From Novosphingobium percolationis (GTDB lineage Bacteria > Pseudomonadota > Alphaproteobacteria > Sphingomonadales > Sphingomonadaceae), in assembly GCF_020179425.1 (NCBI RefSeq), contig NZ_JAILYM010000001.1, positions 62,001 to 126,000 on the forward strand: DNA of 64,000 nt. Reading direction: 5' to 3'. Position 1 is the stretch's first letter, and each line of letters starts with the position of its first letter. The translations under genes were made by a program, and so were the position numbers. The notes under the pieces are model-generated. The model did not search any database, was not told the origin of the DNA, and saw nothing but the letters and a program-made list of their open reading frames with translations. Below are positions 51,930 to 61,363 of this stretch, one piece after another.

Positions 51930-53003
51930 ATGGATTTCACCTTCACTCCCGAACAGCAGATGCTGACCGATTCGCTCTCGCGCCTGCTCGGCCAGCACTA
52001 TGCCTTCGACCAGCGCCGCAAGATCGTGGCTTCGCCCGAGGGCCGCTCGACGCGCGTCTGGAACGAATTGCGCGACATGGGCCTGCTGGCCCTGCCATTG
52101 CCCGAAAGCCTTGGCGGGCTCGGCGGGTCGATCGTCGATGTCGTTGCCATCGGGGAACTGATGGGGCGCCATATCGTGGTCGAGCCGTGGTTGACGTCGG
52201 CTGCGGTTGCCGCTGCCGTCGTCGCCGCGACCGATCCCGCGCGCGCCGAAGCCCTGCTCGATGGTTCGGCGCTGGCCGCGCTGGCGCACGAGGAAGGCGC
52301 AGGCACCGCAGACCCTGCCACGATCGCCACGCGCATCGACGCGGCGGGGCGCCTGACCGGCGAAAAGGCGCTGGTCATCGCGGGCGACGCCGCCTCGGTG
52401 TTCATCGTCTCGGCCAAGGGCGCGGACGGTGCGCCCGCGCTCTATCTGGTCGATGGCGCCGCCGAAGGCCTGACCCGCCAGAGCTTCACCACCATCGACG
52501 GCCGCCGCGCCGCGCACCTGCGTTTCGCAAGCGTCGCGGTCACGCCCGTCGCGGGCGATCCCGCCGCCGTGCTGCGCGAGGTGCTGGCCACCGCGCTGAT
52601 CGGCTTCAGTGCCGAAGCGGTCGGCGCAATGGGCGCGCTGCTCGAAACCACCGCCACCTATGCCTCGACGCGCAAGCAGTTCGGCGTGCCCATCGCCAGC
52701 TTCCAGGTGATCGCGCATCGCCTCGCCGACATGAAGCTGGCCTATGTCAAAGCGCGCTCGCTGCTGCTCCACACCGCCGCGCTGGCCGAGGCCGGGGTCG
52801 CCTCAGCGCGCGAACTGTCGCTGCTCAAGGCGCAGGTGGGCAGGCTCGGACGGCAACTGGGCGAAAGCGCGGTGCAGATCCACGGCGGCGTCGGCATGAC
52901 CGACGAACTGTCGGTCGGGCACTACCTCAAGCGGATCTTGTTCGTGGATGCGCTGCTGGGGGGCGCCGACTACCACCTGCAAAGGATCGGCGCTGGCGTC
53001 TAG
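51930..53003 (+). CDS. acyl-CoA dehydrogenase, second subunit of probable heteromer
   Basis: Shorter acyl-CoA dehydrogenase of 357 residues. The middle beta domain is reduced, with Ala/Asp-rich loops. The C-terminal domain has YASTRKQFGVPIASFQVIAHRLADM and IHGGVGMTDELSVGHYLKR, but no YEGT segment at the end. This is the usual partner type of the ~400-residue subunit just upstream (14-base gap, AAGGAG before the start). Together they would dehydrogenate a bulky acyl-CoA such as a steroid or terpenoid intermediate. The stop overlaps the convergent MFS gene by 4 bases. Confidence 0.87.
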   Translation: MDFTFTPEQQMLTDSLSRLLGQHYAFDQRRKIVASPEGRSTRVWNELRDMGLLALPLPESLGGLGGSIVDVVAIGELMGRHIVVEPWLTSAAVAAAVVAATDPARAEALLDGSALAALAHEEGAGTADPATIATRIDAAGRLTGEKALVIAGDAASVFIVSAKGADGAPALYLVDGAAEGLTRQSFTTIDGRRAAHLRFASVAVTPVAGDPAAVLREVLATALIGFSAEAVGAMGALLETTATYASTRKQFGVPIASFQVIAHRLADMKLAYVKARSLLLHTAALAEAGVASARELSLLKAQVGRLGRQLGESAVQIHGGVGMTDELSVGHYLKRILFVDALLGGADYHLQRIGAGV

Positions 53004-54142
53004 GCGGCGGCTCGCGGGGATCGTGAAAGCGCCGCGACCGCGGCCAGCACCACGAACACCGCGCCGCTGAACAGCAGGATCACGTCGATCGAGCCGAGCC
53101 CGACCAGCTCGCCCGCGACCGACGGCAGCAGCGCTGCGCCGCCCAGCTGGAAAGCGGTCAGGTAGAGCACCGCCTGCCGCGCCGGGTCGATCTCCACCAG
53201 CCAGCCCGCGAAGAAGGGCAGCGTGAACAACCACACGAAGCCGAAGGCCGCGCTCACGCCAAGGATCGCCGCCTGATCGGCACGCGCCAGCTGGAACAGG
53301 CCTACCAGACCCGCGCCCGCGAGCGCGCAGGTCGCAATCGTCATGCGGCTGGGCAGGCGCTCGCCGATGCGCGCGGCGACCAGCGCCCCCACCACTTGCG
53401 CGACAAGGCAGGTCGAAACCGCCGTGCCTTCGAACGCGGGCGCGTGGCCATGGTGGATCAGCCAAAGCCCGAAATAGCCCCACACCGAGACGATCGCGCC
53501 GAGGAACAGCCCCGAGCCGGACAGGGCGACCAGCGCCCGCCCGCTCAACCCGCTGCGCTGCTCGTGCGTCTCTGCGGGCCGGATCGCGGCAGGCAGCAAC
53601 AGCGCCGATCCGGCAGAGACCACCGCGAAACCGGCCAGCGCCATCAGCGCAAGGTCGGTGCGCGATCCCATGCCCGCCAGTTGCGGCAGCACCGCGGCAA
53701 CCACCGCCTGCAACAGCGTCTGCACCGCAAGGAAGATCGCGCTCGCCCGCTCGACACGCGCCACACGCGAAATGGCGACGAGCGCGACGGCCACCATCAC
53801 GCCTTCGCACAGGCCCGCCGCCGCGCGGCCCGTGCCCAGCACGGCCATGCCGCCACGCCCCCGCAGGCTCGCGTCGATGGCGGCCAACGCAAGGCTGGCA
53901 AGGCAGGCAACGAAACGCGCATCCAGCCGCTTGAGCAGCGCGATCCCGCCAATCGACCCGATGACGATGGCCAGCATCTCGATGGTGACGAGGTTGCCGA
54001 GCTGCGCATCGCCCAGCCGTTGTTCCTGCACCAGCGCGCCCAGAAATACCGGATGCACCCCCAGGATCAGCAGCCCGCACGATCCGATGACGATGGCCTG
54101 TGCCAGCGCCATGCTTCCGAGCGGCGGCGCGCGCCCGGTCAA
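53000..54142 (-). CDS. MFS transporter
   Basis: Major facilitator family membrane protein of 380 residues with about 12 short hydrophobic helices, starting ALAQAIVIGSCGLLILGVHP. It has a basic cytoplasmic loop after helix 2 and the central loop RPAETHEQRSG. It is related in style to the MFS protein at 10528, both having short loops and a degenerate loop 2-3 motif. Its start overlaps the TetR gene stop (4 bases), so the two are coupled and the transporter is probably TetR-controlled. Export of a toxic intermediate or uptake of a substrate cannot be told apart. Confidence 0.82.
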   Translation of the reverse strand: MTGRAPPLGSMALAQAIVIGSCGLLILGVHPVFLGALVQEQRLGDAQLGNLVTIEMLAIVIGSIGGIALLKRLDARFVACLASLALAAIDASLRGRGGMAVLGTGRAAAGLCEGVMVAVALVAISRVARVERASAIFLAVQTLLQAVVAAVLPQLAGMGSRTDLALMALAGFAVVSAGSALLLPAAIRPAETHEQRSGLSGRALVALSGSGLFLGAIVSVWGYFGLWLIHHGHAPAFEGTAVSTCLVAQVVGALVAARIGERLPSRMTIATCALAGAGLVGLFQLARADQAAILGVSAAFGFVWLFTLPFFAGWLVEIDPARQAVLYLTAFQLGGAALLPSVAGELVGLGSIDVILLFSGAVFVVLAAVAALSRSPRAAA

Positions 54143-54816
54143 GCGGGCTTGGTCCCGGCGGCGCGCAGCGGCAGGTATTCAGGCAGGAACGTGCGCGAAT
54201 AGGCGATCCGCGCCCGTCGCGCCTGTTCCTCCATGGCGTCGGTGATGAAGCCGTGGCGGTGGATCGACAGCGACCAGATCGCATCGCTGATCACGATCAC
54301 TTCGACCAGCCGGTCGCGCAGGTCGGGCACTTCCGGCATCACGAACAGCGCGTCCATCAGCTCCAGGCTGCGCTGTGCGGTCACGTAGTTGCTATCGTGG
54401 TCCTGTATGCCGATGTCGGGCGACCACGCCGGCCCACCCAGCAGCACCTGCCGCGCGGCGGGGTGCGCGTTGAACCACTGCTGCGCCGCGCGGAACTGGC
54501 GGGTCTGCAGATCCTGCCAGCTTTCGACGTTTTCGGGCACTTCGGTCAGCACGGTCTGTTCGAACCGGCGCAGGTAGCGTTCGGCCAGCGCGCTGAACAC
54601 CAGCTGCGGCTCGGGAAAGAAGTGATAGATCGAAGGCGGCGAAATACCGACTTCGGCAGCAATTGCGTGAATGCTGAGCGCGGCGGTGGGCAGCTTGTCT
54701 AGCAGGCGCTCGGCCCCGTCGAGGATCGCCTCGAAACGGACCTTGCTGCGCTTCTGCGCGGGGCGGCGAATTTCGGGGCGGCCGCTGGGATGGGGCGTCA
54801 GGCGAGTGTCGGACAT
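54139..54816 (-). CDS. TetR-family transcriptional regulator
   Basis: Regulator of 225 residues from the ATG at 54816. The N-terminal HTH is IAAEVGISPPSIYHFFPEPQLVFSAL (about 49-74), following a basic RPAQKRSKVRFEAIL helix. The C-terminal domain has many aromatic residues (W, F, Y around 98-135) that suit a hydrophobic ligand. It is divergent from the TonB receptor at 54951 and coupled to an MFS gene. Candidate targets are its own promoter, where CGACA-AA-TGTCG lies near 54923-54934, and the inverted repeat at 50613-50649. Confidence 0.87.
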   Translation of the reverse strand: MSDTRLTPHPSGRPEIRRPAQKRSKVRFEAILDGAERLLDKLPTAALSIHAIAAEVGISPPSIYHFFPEPQLVFSALAERYLRRFEQTVLTEVPENVESWQDLQTRQFRAAQQWFNAHPAARQVLLGGPAWSPDIGIQDHDSNYVTAQRSLELMDALFVMPEVPDLRDRLVEVIVISDAIWSLSIHRHGFITDAMEEQARRARIAYSRTFLPEYLPLRAAGTKPA

Positions 54817-54889
54817 GGCCGTAAGGATCACGCGCTTCGCATCCAAAAGCAATCGGGAGTCCGAAAAAAAGTCCATATACGAATCATTC

Positions 54890-54934
54890 TTGACACATTT
54901 TGCAATTCGGTCACTCCTATTGCGACAAATGTCG
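54890..54934 (+). promoter_or_regulatory. promoter region with -35-like TTGACA and CGACA-AA-TGTCG palindrome
   Basis: TTGACA at 54890-54895 is a consensus -35 for the TonB receptor gene (start 54951); the -10 is unclear. Downstream, CGACA and TGTCG arms (54923-54934) around two bases could be an operator for the divergent TetR protein. Confidence 0.45.
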
Positions 54935-54950
54935 AAAACGGCGATGAGGG

Positions 54951-57188
54951 ATGACGATGATGCGCGTTGCTACCCTGGTATCGGTTTCGTTGCTGGCTCT
55001 CGCGCCGCTCGCGGCAAGGGCGGAGGAGGCGCCGCCGCCCAAGGCCGAAGGGCCTAAGGCTGTGGGATTGGGGGAGATCGTCGTCACCGCGCAGCGCCGC
55101 GCCCAGAACGTGCAGGACGTGCCGATCAGCATTGCCGCGATCAGCGGCGAGGCGCTGGCGCAGGCCGGCATCCGCGATCCGCGCGACCTGTCGCTGCTGG
55201 TGCCGGGGCTGTCGTCACAGGCGGGCACGGCAGCCACCACCACGTCGCTGTTCCTGCGCGGGGTGGGCATCGGCGATTTCAACTCGAACACCACCGGCGC
55301 GGTCGGCGTCTATGTCGATGACGTGTTCCTCGGCGCCAACGCGGGCAAGCTGTTCAACGTGTTCGACAGCGACGGGATCGAGGTGCTGAAGGGGCCGCAG
55401 GGTACGCTCTATGGCCGCAATACCACGGCGGGCGCGATCCGCTTCACATCGCGCAAGCCGACCGACACCTTCACCGCCAACGGCTCGGCCTCCTATGGCC
55501 GCTACAACGAGATCCAGCTCGAAGGCGGCGTCGGCGGCCCGATCGCGGGCGATGTGTTGAAGGCGCGCGTTTCGGGCACCTATCTCAAGCGCGATGGCTG
55601 GCTGCTCAACCGCGTCACCGGGCACAAGCTCAACGATCTCGATATGTGGGCGGGCCGCGCGATCGTGGACTTCACGCCCAACGCCGACACGCTGATCCGC
55701 GCCATCGTCCACGGCGGGCAGAACCGGGGCGGCGCGCGGCAGTTCCAGCATCGCGGGCAGGGCATCGATTTCGCCGGAAACCCCAACTACGCCAACGGCG
55801 TGCCGCTCGATGGGCTGGGCTATGCCGATACCGACCACAACCTCAACGCGGGCGACTACGACGTCGAGGGCAAGGAAAAGGTCGACGTGTTCGGCGCCTC
55901 GCTGACGGCCAGCGTCCAGCTAGACAAGGTCACGCTCACCTCGATCAGCGCCTATGAACAGGTGCGCCGCCACACGCTGGAAGATACCGACGCCAGCCCC
56001 AACAACGTCATCACCGCCACCTACATCGACCGGCCCGAACAGTTCAGCCAGGAACTGCGGCTGCAATCGCGCGATGGTGGCAAGGTGAACTGGATCGTCG
56101 GCGGCTACTACTTCCACGACAATCTCGTGACCAAGAGCGCCTACGACATTCTGCGCGTGTTCCGCGATCCGAACGACCTGCTCGGCACGTTCGATCCGGC
56201 CAACTCGATCGGCAACTTCGTCTTTCCCTACACGCAGAAGACCGAAAGCTGGGCCGCCTTCGCGCAGGCCGACGTCAAGCTGACAGACAAGCTGACCGTG
56301 ACCGGCGGCCTGCGCTACTCGGTCGACAAGATCGACTTCGATTTCCACTCGGCCTTCGATGACGTGATCTTCGTGCCGGTCCTCGATTTCGCCGGGTCCA
56401 AGACCTTCCGCGACCTGTCGTGGCGCGGGGCCATTTCCTATCAGGCGACCAACGACGTGCTGCTCTATGCCACCGCGTCGAAGGGCTACAACAGCGGCGG
56501 CTTTGCGGGCGGCTCGTCGAGCGATCCGGCGCAACTCAAGCCGTTCCGGTCTGAAAAGCTCTACGCCTACGAGGCGGGCTTCAAGAGCGAGGTTCTGGGC
56601 CGCACGCTGCGCTTCAACGCCGCCGCGTTCTACTACAATTATCAGGACCTGCAGGTCTTCGTGTTCGATACCTCGGGCGTGATCCCGGTGCAGCGCAAGC
56701 TCAATGCCGGCAATGCCGAGATCTATGGCGTGGAGGCAGAGCTTCAGGCGCAGCCGAGCCGCAACTTCAACGCCTTCGTCAACCTCAGCCTGCTCCACGC
56801 GCGCTACAAGACCTTTACCGCGCTGTCGGCGGCGGACTATTCGGGCAACCAGCTGGTCAACGCGCCCTCGGTCGCGATTTCGGCAGGCTTCGCGCTGACC
56901 CAGCCGCTACCCGGCGAGAGCGCGCTGCGTCTGCGCATGGACGGCAGCTTCCAGTCCGAAACCTTCCTCGCGCCCGACAACCTGCCCGGCAACCGCGTCG
57001 CGCCTTATGCGCTCGCCAATGCCCGGCTGTCGTGGCTCTCGCGCGACGAGAAGCTGGAATTCGCGCTCTGGGCCAAGAACATCACCAACACGCGCTTCAT
57101 CACCTACGTCTCGCCCGTGATCACGCAGGACGAGATCAACTACAACGACCCCGCCACCTACGGCGTGCAGGTCGTCTTCAAGTTCTGA
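54951..57188 (+). CDS. TonB-dependent outer-membrane receptor
   Basis: Outer-membrane receptor of 745 residues. The signal peptide ends at AARAEE (about residue 24), a Pro/Lys/Glu linker leads to GEIVVTAQRRAQNVQ, and the plug motif is IEVLKGPQGTLYGRNTTAG; the barrel ends in VQVVFKF. It heads a same-strand run with an aminotransferase (20-base gap), a kinase and an aldolase, so uptake of their substrate is inferred. ATG 54957 is an equally good start, two codons in. Divergent from a TetR gene that may control it. Confidence 0.92.
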   Translation: MTMMRVATLVSVSLLALAPLAARAEEAPPPKAEGPKAVGLGEIVVTAQRRAQNVQDVPISIAAISGEALAQAGIRDPRDLSLLVPGLSSQAGTAATTTSLFLRGVGIGDFNSNTTGAVGVYVDDVFLGANAGKLFNVFDSDGIEVLKGPQGTLYGRNTTAGAIRFTSRKPTDTFTANGSASYGRYNEIQLEGGVGGPIAGDVLKARVSGTYLKRDGWLLNRVTGHKLNDLDMWAGRAIVDFTPNADTLIRAIVHGGQNRGGARQFQHRGQGIDFAGNPNYANGVPLDGLGYADTDHNLNAGDYDVEGKEKVDVFGASLTASVQLDKVTLTSISAYEQVRRHTLEDTDASPNNVITATYIDRPEQFSQELRLQSRDGGKVNWIVGGYYFHDNLVTKSAYDILRVFRDPNDLLGTFDPANSIGNFVFPYTQKTESWAAFAQADVKLTDKLTVTGGLRYSVDKIDFDFHSAFDDVIFVPVLDFAGSKTFRDLSWRGAISYQATNDVLLYATASKGYNSGGFAGGSSSDPAQLKPFRSEKLYAYEAGFKSEVLGRTLRFNAAAFYYNYQDLQVFVFDTSGVIPVQRKLNAGNAEIYGVEAELQAQPSRNFNAFVNLSLLHARYKTFTALSAADYSGNQLVNAPSVAISAGFALTQPLPGESALRLRMDGSFQSETFLAPDNLPGNRVAPYALANARLSWLSRDEKLEFALWAKNITNTRFITYVSPVITQDEINYNDPATYGVQVVFKF

Positions 57189-57208
57189 CCATTCGGGAGA
57201 GGATACCC

Positions 57209-58489
57209 ATGAACCGGGCCATCGATCAGGCTTTGCGCGAACGTGCGCTGAAGGTCATTCCCAACGGCATGTACGGCCACGAATCCGTACGTCTGCTGCC
57301 CGCCAGCTTCCCGCAATTCTTCAGCAAGGGCGAGGGCGCCTACATCTGGGATGCGGACGGCAACCGCTATCTCGATTTCATGTGCGCCTATGGCCCCAGC
57401 CTGCTCGGCTATCGCCATCCGCAGGTCGATGCGGCGGCGCGCGCGCAGCTGGAAAAGGGCGATACGCTGACCGGGCCGGGGCCGGTGATGGTCGAGCTTG
57501 CCGAAACGCTCGTCGGCATGATCGACCATGCCGACTGGGTGATGTTCTGCAAGAACGGCACCGATGCCACAACCATGGCGATGAGCACGGCGCGCGCGCA
57601 GACCGGCAAGCGCGTGGTGCTGGTGGCGCAAGGGGCCTATCACGGCGCCGCGCCGTGGTGCACGCCGATCCCGGCGGGCGTCGTGGCCGAGGACCGCGCG
57701 CATATCCGCACCTACATCTACAATGATTGCGCCAGTCTGGAGCAGGCCGTGGCTGCCGCGGGCGACGATCTCGCCGCGATCTTCGCCGCGCCCTTCCGGC
57801 ACGATGCCTTCACCGATCAGGAACTGCCCGATCCGGCCTATGCCAAGCTCGCCCGAGCGCTGTGCGACCGCACCGGGGCCAAGCTGATCGTCGATGAAGT
57901 GCGCGCGGGCTTCCGCCTCGCGCGCGGCAGCAGCTGGGATGCGCTGGGGGTGCAGCCGGACCTCAGCGCCTGGGGCAAATGCTTTGCCAACGGCCACCCG
58001 ATCTCGATGCTCGCGGGCGCGGAGTCCTGCCGCGAAGGCGCGGGTTCGATCTATGCCACGGGTTCGTTCTGGCTTTCCGCCGTGCCGATGGCCGCCGCGA
58101 TCGAAACGCTGCGGATCATCCGCGAGACCGACTATCTGGAACACAGCGTCCGCCTCGGCGATGCGCTGCGCGCCGGTCTGGCCGAGGCCGCCACGCGCCA
58201 CGGCTTCACCTTGCGCCAGAGCGGCCCGGTGCAGATGCCGCAGATCCTGTTTGCCGACGATCCCGATTTCCGCATCGGCTATGCCTGGGTCGAAGAACTG
58301 CTGGCGCGCGGCATCTACATGCACCCCTGGCACAACATGTTCCTCTGCGCCGCGATGACGGAAGGTGACATCGACATGGCGCTCGCCGCCGCCGATGAGG
58401 CCTTCGCCGCCGTGCGCGCGCGGATCGACACGCTGGAGCCGCATCCCGTTCTGGTGGCTATGGCAGCCATGCTCGAACACCACGATTGA
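57209..58489 (+). CDS. class III aminotransferase (glutamate-1-semialdehyde aminomutase-like)
   Basis: PLP enzyme of 426 residues. Lys257 in SAWGKCFANGHPI carries PLP, Asp229-Glu230 begin DEVRAGFR, and CKNGTDATTMAM is the phosphate-binding region. The pattern is that of the glutamate-1-semialdehyde 2,1-aminomutase group, but HemL-specific context is absent and the enzyme sits between a TonB receptor and a sugar-kinase-type gene. It therefore probably transaminates an amino group on an imported compound. The start at 57209 follows GGGAGAGG. The PfkB gene follows after 2 bases. Confidence 0.85.
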   Translation: MNRAIDQALRERALKVIPNGMYGHESVRLLPASFPQFFSKGEGAYIWDADGNRYLDFMCAYGPSLLGYRHPQVDAAARAQLEKGDTLTGPGPVMVELAETLVGMIDHADWVMFCKNGTDATTMAMSTARAQTGKRVVLVAQGAYHGAAPWCTPIPAGVVAEDRAHIRTYIYNDCASLEQAVAAAGDDLAAIFAAPFRHDAFTDQELPDPAYAKLARALCDRTGAKLIVDEVRAGFRLARGSSWDALGVQPDLSAWGKCFANGHPISMLAGAESCREGAGSIYATGSFWLSAVPMAAAIETLRIIRETDYLEHSVRLGDALRAGLAEAATRHGFTLRQSGPVQMPQILFADDPDFRIGYAWVEELLARGIYMHPWHNMFLCAAMTEGDIDMALAAADEAFAAVRARIDTLEPHPVLVAMAAMLEHHD

Positions 58490-58491
58490 GC

Positions 58492-59415
58492 ATGGCTACC
58501 CCGCTCGATCTGATCGCCTTCGGCCTCACCACGCTCGACATCGCGGTGCACCGCGTCACCGCGCTGCCCGATGGCGAGGAAGGGCAACTGGTCGATACCA
58601 TCGCGCTGTCGCCTGCCGGAACCGCTGGCGGCACCGCGCTGGTCGCCCGCCAGCTCGGCCTTGCCAGCGCCATCGCCTCGGCGGTGGGGGATGATCCGCA
58701 AGGCCAGCTGGTGCGCGCGCTGTTCGACAAGGCGGGCGTCGATACCACGTTGCTCGCCACCGACCCCGCGCACCCCACGTCCACCACCGTCCTGCCGATC
58801 AAGGCCAATGGCGACCGGCCCAACTGGCACATGATCGGGGCCAGCCTGTTCGCGCCCGCCGGGCCGGACCTGATCGCCGCGCTCGATCGCACGGCGGCAC
58901 TGCACTGGGGCGCGGTCGGCTTTCCCGGCACGGCGGGGCAGGGCGCACAGGTGCTGCAAGCAGCGCAAGCGCGCGCCGTCTATACCACCTGCGACCTGAT
59001 CGCCCCCGGTCCCGACGCCTTGCGCGAACTCGAAGCGCTGCTGCCCCACGTCGACCTGTTCATGCCCAGCCTCGCCGAAGTCGCCGCCCTGCTCGGCACG
59101 CGCGATCCGGTCGAGGGCGCACAAGCTTTCATGGCGCGCGGCGCGCGCGGCTGCCTGATCAAGCTCGGCGCACAAGGCGCGTTGCTGGTGCGACCCGACG
59201 CCCAGATCCACATGCCGGCGCTGCCGATCACCCCGGTCGATACCACCAGCTGCGGCGACAGTCTCTGCGCCGGTTTCCACGCGGCCCGGCTGCGCGGGGC
59301 TGGCGATGAAGCCGCGCTGCGTTTCGCCGTCGCCACCGCCGCGCAAGTCGCGCTGGGCGTGGGCACGCTCGGCAAGCTGGAGAGCTACGAAAGCACGCTG
59401 GAGTTGACACAATGA
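58492..59415 (+). CDS. PfkB-family carbohydrate/nucleoside kinase
   Basis: Ribokinase-like kinase of 307 residues. The N-terminal GTAGGTALVARQLG contacts substrate. The C-terminal anion-hole and catalytic base motif is DTTSCGDSLCAGF, where most members have DTTGAGD; the catalytic Asp is kept. ATG 58492 is preferred to an upstream TTG. Its stop overlaps the aldolase start. With a class II aldolase downstream, phosphorylation followed by aldol cleavage of a sugar-like or hydroxyketone product is inferred, as in 5-deoxyribose or fuculose routes. Substrate unknown. Confidence 0.87.
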   Translation: MATPLDLIAFGLTTLDIAVHRVTALPDGEEGQLVDTIALSPAGTAGGTALVARQLGLASAIASAVGDDPQGQLVRALFDKAGVDTTLLATDPAHPTSTTVLPIKANGDRPNWHMIGASLFAPAGPDLIAALDRTAALHWGAVGFPGTAGQGAQVLQAAQARAVYTTCDLIAPGPDALRELEALLPHVDLFMPSLAEVAALLGTRDPVEGAQAFMARGARGCLIKLGAQGALLVRPDAQIHMPALPITPVDTTSCGDSLCAGFHAARLRGAGDEAALRFAVATAAQVALGVGTLGKLESYESTLELTQ

Positions 59416-60050
59416 CCGAAGCCGAAGCACGCGCCGCGCTGGTCGATGCCATGCGCGCGCTCGATGCGCGGGGCCTCAACCGCGGCACCTCGGGCAACGT
59501 CTCGATCCGTTTCGGTAACGGGATGCTGGTCACGCCCTCGGGCTTCACTCCGGACCGGCTCACGCCCGACCTGATGGTTCCCGTCAGCGCCATGGGCGAG
59601 GTGCGCGAAGGTTCGGCTCGCCCGTCGAGCGAATGGCAGATGCACATGGGCCTGCTGCGCCGCCGCCCCGACGTGGGCGCGGTGGTCCATTGCCACGCCC
59701 GCCACGCCACGATCCTGGCCTGCGCGCACCGCGCGATCCCGCCGTTGCACTACATGGTCGCGGTCAGCGGCGGCTCCTCCGTGCCCGTGGCTCCTTACGC
59801 CACCTTCGGCACCGAGGCGCTGGCCGATGCGGTGGCGGACACACTCGAAGGGCGCAACGCCTGCCTCATGGCCAACCACGGGCTGATCGCGCTCGGCCGC
59901 ACGCTCTCGCAGGCGATGGCCATCGCCGAGGAGATCGAGGAACAGGCCGCCGTCTACTGCGGCACCCTCGCCATCGGCGGCCCGCAGCTGCTGGACCAGG
60001 CCGAAATGACCCGCATCGTCGATGCCTTCTCCCGCTACGGCCAGAAGTAG
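59412..60050 (+). CDS. class II aldolase/adducin family protein
   Basis: Zn-dependent aldolase of 212 residues of the fuculose-1-phosphate/ribulose-5-phosphate-epimerase family. GTSGNVSIRFGNGMLVTPSG binds phosphate; Zn ligands are the two His of VVHCHARHATIL and a later His in MANHGLIALG; a catalytic Glu is in the SSEWQMHMG region. Start ATG overlaps the kinase stop (ATGA). The kinase-aldolase pair predicts a phosphorylated intermediate split into a three-carbon phosphate or ketone and an aldehyde. Decarboxylation of a hydroxy-keto acid is a known alternative for the family. Confidence 0.87.
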   Translation: MTEAEARAALVDAMRALDARGLNRGTSGNVSIRFGNGMLVTPSGFTPDRLTPDLMVPVSAMGEVREGSARPSSEWQMHMGLLRRRPDVGAVVHCHARHATILACAHRAIPPLHYMVAVSGGSSVPVAPYATFGTEALADAVADTLEGRNACLMANHGLIALGRTLSQAMAIAEEIEEQAAVYCGTLAIGGPQLLDQAEMTRIVDAFSRYGQK

Positions 60051-60141
60051 CGCTGCTGCCTTTGATGTGACCTGCGCCGAATGTCCTTGATCTACGTGCT
60101 TATACTGACGACAACGCCGCCGTCTTCGAGCGAGGTGGGTT

Positions 60142-61237
60142 GTGAAGGGATTGACGGCATCGTCCGATGAACTGCTGACGCTGGACTTGTTCCGGTTCCT
60201 GTCGTCGGTTGCGATCGTGTATCACCACTCGCACGAATATTTCGTTGCCCCTGCCTTTCGTGCTGCGGCAGGGCAACGCACGGCGGGGCTTGCACTATTT
60301 GTCGATCTGTTCTTTCTGATCTCCGGCTTTGTGATCGCCTTACGTCTACAGTGATCGTATCCACCAGCCGGGCGGTGTCCTGCGATTTGGACAGAAGCGA
60401 TTTGCACGGCTGTTTCCGCTGCATTGGCTGACGCTGCTTCTGTCAATTGCGCTCTGGGCCATCGTCACGCGTTTTGTGCATGTCGATCATGCGCCGTCTA
60501 CTGATCCGAAGTGCATCGTGCTGACAGCGGCGCTGCTCCAGGGAATTTTCCCCTGTGGAAACGGCATATACTACAATTTCCCGAATTGGTCGTTGAGCGT
60601 CGAGATCGCGATGTATGCACTCTACCCGCTGCTCGCTTGGCTGATCGGTGCCGGTCGGCGGATGTATCTCGGATTTTCGCTGCTGCTCTTCCTTGCCATC
60701 GGAATGTATGCGTTTCGCCTGACGACTGGCGTGCTGAACTGGACGGATTTGTACGATCCGCTGCGTGCCTTGCCATCCTTCATGCTGGGCACGGCGCTTG
60801 CCGCGAACCGCGACCTCCTCAAGGCGATTCCGGCGGCACAACCTTTGAGCCTGCTGTCATTCGCGGTCGCGGTGGCGCTGGCGTTGACGGGAGGCGCCGC
60901 GCCGCTTCAGCTTGCGGCGATGGTGCTTGCCGGCACATTCGCAATTGCTGCCGATACGCAAGGGAAGGTGGCTGGGTGGACAGCCAAGGTCGCACCATTG
61001 GGACAACTGACCTATTCGTTGTACCTTTGGCATGTCTTGGTCATCATGGTCTTGATGAACGGTATCGCGGACAAGCTGATGCGCGGCAATACGGCGGTGC
61101 TCGTGGTGTGCACCGTGCTGACGTACGTCGGCATCGCGATCCTCAGCTATCTTTCCTGGCGCTATTTCGAAACGCCTGCGCGGATATGGCTCGATGGATG
61201 GTTCCGCCGCCGCAACTCGCGAGAGGCGCGCGCCTGA
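60142..61237 (+). pseudogene. acyltransferase family 3 membrane protein, frameshifted
   Basis: Acyltransferase-3 (OafA/Nodulation X-like) integral membrane protein interrupted near 60340. Codons from the GTG at 60142 give LDLFRFLSSVAIVYHHSHEY and LFLISGFVIA, then shift to a stop at 60352-60354. The next frame reads on from there as YVYSDRIHQPGGVLRFG then KRFARLFPLHWL and continues to 61237 with about eight more helices, ending SWRYFETPARIW. Removing one T at 60339-60341 would restore a protein of about 365 residues. Codon use and lower GC than the neighbours suggest acquired DNA. A sequencing error or programmed shift is not excluded. The family acylates sugars or cell-surface polymers. Confidence 0.75.
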
Positions 61238-61363
61238 TCCTGCTGCGACCACCTGTCTGATCCCGCCAGAAACTTGGCGCACGCAGACGTTGCACAACGC
61301 GTCGTCCTTCGCGACTATCCCTCCACGAAAAGCCCCGAAGGGGTTGCGCAGGAGGATCTGAAA

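Noticed and set aside
57209-58489. hemL (heme biosynthesis aminomutase)
   Set aside because: The fold group matches, but the placement between a TonB receptor and a kinase-aldolase pair argues for a catabolic transaminase.
61274-61363. Upstream TTG start for the flavin monooxygenase
   Set aside because: The GTG at 61364 has GGAGG with 8-base spacing, and the extra 30 residues show no conserved feature.
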